16,127 nt of DNA. It comes from Opitutia bacterium (lineage in GTDB: Bacteria; Verrucomicrobiota; Verrucomicrobiia; Opitutales; UBA953). How positions within the stretch are numbered: position 1 is the stretch's first letter; each line of letters starts with the position of its first letter. The stretch is taken from contig DNHH01000023.1 of assembly GCA_003485955.1 (NCBI GenBank), positions 3,139 to 19,265 on the forward strand, given 5' to 3'. Below the pieces are notes generated by a model, which saw only the letters and a program-made list of their open reading frames with translations, searched no databases and had not been told where the DNA came from. Below, one piece after another: positions 14,477 to 16,127 of the stretch. Made by a program: the position numbers and the translations under genes.

Positions 14477-15430
14477 ATGCGCCTATTTATGCTACTGGCT
14501 GGCATTCTCTGCTTTGGCTCCGAAGCCATGGCGGAAACTGCTCGTCTACGTAAAAAAGATAACGGCAATATTGTTGAGGTTGAAATCGTCGAAGTTCAGG
14601 TGGACCGAGTCACCTTCCGGTTACCCGGCGGCGAACAGACCCACACCATCGCATGGGATGGCTTAGATACGGAATGGATTAAGCGGAATTCACCAGCGGT
14701 CTGGAATGAGCACGAACTCATGCTCAAACCAGAGCCTAAAACCGAAACAAAGAAAGAGGACTCTGGGGATCCTTTCGCAAAAGAAACTCCACCCGCCGAC
14801 ACCAAGGAGCTCATTAAAAATCTTTCCAGTGCGCTCTCAGACCGAATGAAAGGTGTTGATTCGTGGGCCATTACGGGTTTCTGCAAAACCTACGGCATAG
14901 AGGAAGCTGCGTTTTGGAGAGGCTATGATGAACTCCGCAAAGCCAGCGGGACATTTTCCGAGCCAAAGGCAAACGATAGCGACAAGTCTTCGTCAGACAA
15001 AAAAAGTAGCCGAAATAAAGACGGCAAAGACCGCCAGCCATGGGAGCGAGATCCTGCAGGCAAAGACCGCGAAGAACAGCTTCGCGCTGAGTCAGAAAAA
15101 GGCCGTACCACCCTTAACTGTATTGGTTACATTCGCACGATTGCCGACGGCGGCTATAAAGGCCGGCTCGCCTGGCAGTTCCTGCGCGAAAACGCGGAAG
15201 ACCGTAAAGCTTTGAGCTCACGGTTACGCAAATACGAGGCCTTGGCAGGCGAACTTGCCGATCGCACTGACAAGATGGATACAAAGCGGGATGCTTTAGT
15301 TTTACGAAAATTACTTGGCGATGTGGCGGCTTCTTTTGAAAGACTTTCGAAAGAGAATAATACTCAAGAGGAGAAGTTGAAGAGCGACTGTCAGTCCTTG
15401 GTCACTCGCCTGGGTGCAGTCGGCAAGTAA
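14477..15430 (+). CDS. Exported protein of unknown function, SHD1-like N-terminal domain
   Basis: I do not recognise this protein as a named family. The ATG at 14477 gives 317 residues and begins with a signal peptide (MRLFMLLAGILCFGSEAMA, cleavage after residue 19). The frame is open further upstream, to 14318, but that part runs antisense through galK. Residues 20-72 form a beta-rich module with alternating hydrophobic residues and a closing IAWDGLDTEWIK, resembling SHD1-type small barrels common in exported PVC proteins. Residues about 162-209 are a very polar Ser/Lys/Asp stretch, probably disordered. Residues 210-317 are predicted to be mostly helical, partly coiled coil (GELADRTDKM, SFERLSKENN), with no transmembrane segment after the signal. 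The stop overlaps the next start by one base (TAATG), coupling it to the kinase-like protein. Two of its four mature cysteine-containing positions are far apart, so no motif is claimed. Confidence 0.75.
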   Translation: MRLFMLLAGILCFGSEAMAETARLRKKDNGNIVEVEIVEVQVDRVTFRLPGGEQTHTIAWDGLDTEWIKRNSPAVWNEHELMLKPEPKTETKKEDSGDPFAKETPPADTKELIKNLSSALSDRMKGVDSWAITGFCKTYGIEEAAFWRGYDELRKASGTFSEPKANDSDKSSSDKKSSRNKDGKDRQPWERDPAGKDREEQLRAESEKGRTTLNCIGYIRTIADGGYKGRLAWQFLRENAEDRKALSSRLRKYEALAGELADRTDKMDTKRDALVLRKLLGDVAASFERLSKENNTQEEKLKSDCQSLVTRLGAVGK

Positions 15431-16023
15431 TGACCGCGCCTTCTAAAAGTTCGCTGGCGAAGCTAGGTCTGAGAGCCGCAGGGGTTGCACACGATATGGC
15501 CCACCCTCTGTCTACTGCACTACTTGCAGCACAGAATGTTGATGGCAAGGGAGCGGCTCAACTGAAAGCATCGTTACGTCGCATGGAAAAACTCCTGCAG
15601 ATACTACGGACTGAACTGCGCAGTGAACCGGCGAAAGCGTTGACCACTTCTGTAGATTTAGCTGAGCTCAGCAGAGACATCTTCAGCGGCTTAAAACTAT
15701 CTGACCAAAAACGCGTGCGTTTAAAACTTAAGGGCAAGGTAAAGACGGATGCAGTCGCCCTCTATCGCATCCTTGAGAATTTAGTACTGAACGCACTTCG
15801 CCATAGCGAGGGGGATGTCGAAGTAACCCAAACACACAAAGCCAACCAACTTACTTTACTCGTCAACGGTGGTGCTACCAAAAGTAAAAGGACCAAGGGC
15901 TGGGGTGTCGGACTGCTGAGTTCTCGCGATTTAGCCAAACGCTTAGGCTACGCCCTAACAATCGACATCAAGCCTAGTCGATCCCAGGCACGACTAGTTT
16001 CACCTAAACTAGTAAAGCAATAA
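15430..16023 (+). CDS. Minimal soluble histidine-kinase-like protein with altered ATP-binding box
   Basis: The product has 197 residues, without signal, membrane segment or sensor domain. An H-box-like segment, GVAHDMAHPLSTA (18-30), carries His21 followed by Asp22. An N-box, ILENLVLNALRHS (114-126), has Asn117 and Asn121, and a glycine-rich G2-type box, KGWGVGLLSSRDLAKRLG, covers 156-173. The G1 box, normally DxGxG, reads LLVNGGA (143-149): the Asp that contacts adenine is Val145 or Asn146 depending on alignment. It may therefore be a weak or inactive ATPase, a phosphatase or phosphotransfer protein, or it may bind ATP differently. The start overlaps the preceding stop (TAATG), so it is made together with an exported protein. 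No response regulator is in the window. Alternatives are an anti-sigma-type GHKL protein or a Spo0B-like phosphotransferase. Confidence 0.78.
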   Translation: MTAPSKSSLAKLGLRAAGVAHDMAHPLSTALLAAQNVDGKGAAQLKASLRRMEKLLQILRTELRSEPAKALTTSVDLAELSRDIFSGLKLSDQKRVRLKLKGKVKTDAVALYRILENLVLNALRHSEGDVEVTQTHKANQLTLLVNGGATKSKRTKGWGVGLLSSRDLAKRLGYALTIDIKPSRSQARLVSPKLVKQ

Positions 16024-16026
16024 GAG

Positions 16027-16062
16027 GACCGGCCGTCTCCCTCTTCAGGAAAACGACCGGTC
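16027..16062. terminator. Hairpin between kinase gene and tRNA-Ala, possible two-way terminator
   Basis: GACCGGCCGT (16027-16036) pairs with ACGACCGGTC (16053-16062) over nine of ten positions (one C-A mismatch), with a 16-base loop. It lies just after the kinase stop and just after the 3' end of the convergent tRNA, where both transcripts need to end. T-runs on either side are weak, so it is not a standard intrinsic terminator. Confidence 0.4.
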
Positions 16063-16071
16063 GGTGTTTAA

Positions 16072-16127
16072 TGGTGGAGCCAATCGGGATCGAACCGACG
16101 ACCTCTTGCATGCCATGCAAGCGCTCT
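16072..16127 (-). tRNA. tRNA-Ala, anticodon GGC, 5' end beyond window
   Basis: Read on the minus strand, the visible 56 bases are the 3' part of a tRNA. They hold the end of the D arm, an anticodon stem CTTGC/GCAAG around the loop ATGGCAT (anticodon GGC, at 16112-16114 on the plus strand), a short variable loop AGGTC, a T arm with GGTTCGATCC, and the acceptor strand ending GGCTCCA with encoded CCA (16072-16074). It closely resembles bacterial tRNA-Ala(GGC), which reads GCC and GCU. By comparison with the 76-base E. coli gene, about 20 bases (acceptor 5' strand and most of the D arm) are missing. Confidence 0.95.

Noticed and set aside
16054..16063. Perfect ten-base palindrome CGACCGGTCG
   Set aside because: It is part of the hairpin already listed after the kinase gene; too short alone to call an attachment or protein-binding site.
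16072..16127. tRNA gene as an integration site
   Set aside because: No integrase, direct repeat or compositional break is visible on the window side of the tRNA.

Overview
The window is about 16 kb of compact bacterial chromosome: thirteen protein genes plus part of one tRNA gene, no mobile elements, no CRISPR, and no gene-free stretch longer than about 150 bases. The gene set suggests a member of the PVC group, most likely Verrucomicrobiota and perhaps Opitutae. The reasons are an exported GH29 fucosidase with two F5/8C-type domains, an McsA-McsB pair outside a Firmicutes-type ctsR-mcsA-mcsB-clpC operon (Chlamydiae also carry such a pair), an SHD1-like exported protein, and translation starts that mostly lack a Shine-Dalgarno sequence. 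This assignment is inference from gene content; there is no rRNA to check it against.

Layout. Positions 1-2151 (+): the 3' part of an aldose 1-epimerase (galM) overlapping a GH77 4-alpha-glucanotransferase (malQ) by 4 bases. Positions 2153-3829 (-): the ABC-F translation factor EttA, ending one base from malQ. Positions 3909-5813 (+): an exported alpha-L-fucosidase, divergent from ettA. Positions 5814-5961: a regulatory-looking leader with a promoter candidate, an alternative hairpin, an intrinsic terminator and a C-rich tract. Positions 5962-9999 (+): nusA-infB-rbfA, the conserved transcription/translation operon, here without rimP in front or truB behind. Positions 10045-11606 (-): mcsA-mcsB, the protein-arginine kinase and its zinc-binding activator. 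Positions 11697-13228 (+): a divergent ketoacyl synthase followed by its own acyl carrier protein. Positions 13236-14375 (-): a galactokinase-type GHMP kinase. Positions 14477-16023 (+): an exported protein of unknown function overlapping a minimal, soluble histidine-kinase-like protein. Positions 16072-16127 (-): the 3' part of tRNA-Ala(GGC).

How the genes fit together. GalM, GalK and MalQ point to handling of galactose and of storage or dietary alpha-glucans. The exported fucosidase points to foraging on fucose-containing polysaccharide or glycoprotein. NusA, IF-2, RbfA and EttA form a translation/transcription core. McsA-McsB would mark proteins with phosphoarginine for quality control. 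The least explained parts are the KS-ACP pair, the exported-protein/degenerate-kinase pair, and the apparent attenuator in front of nusA.
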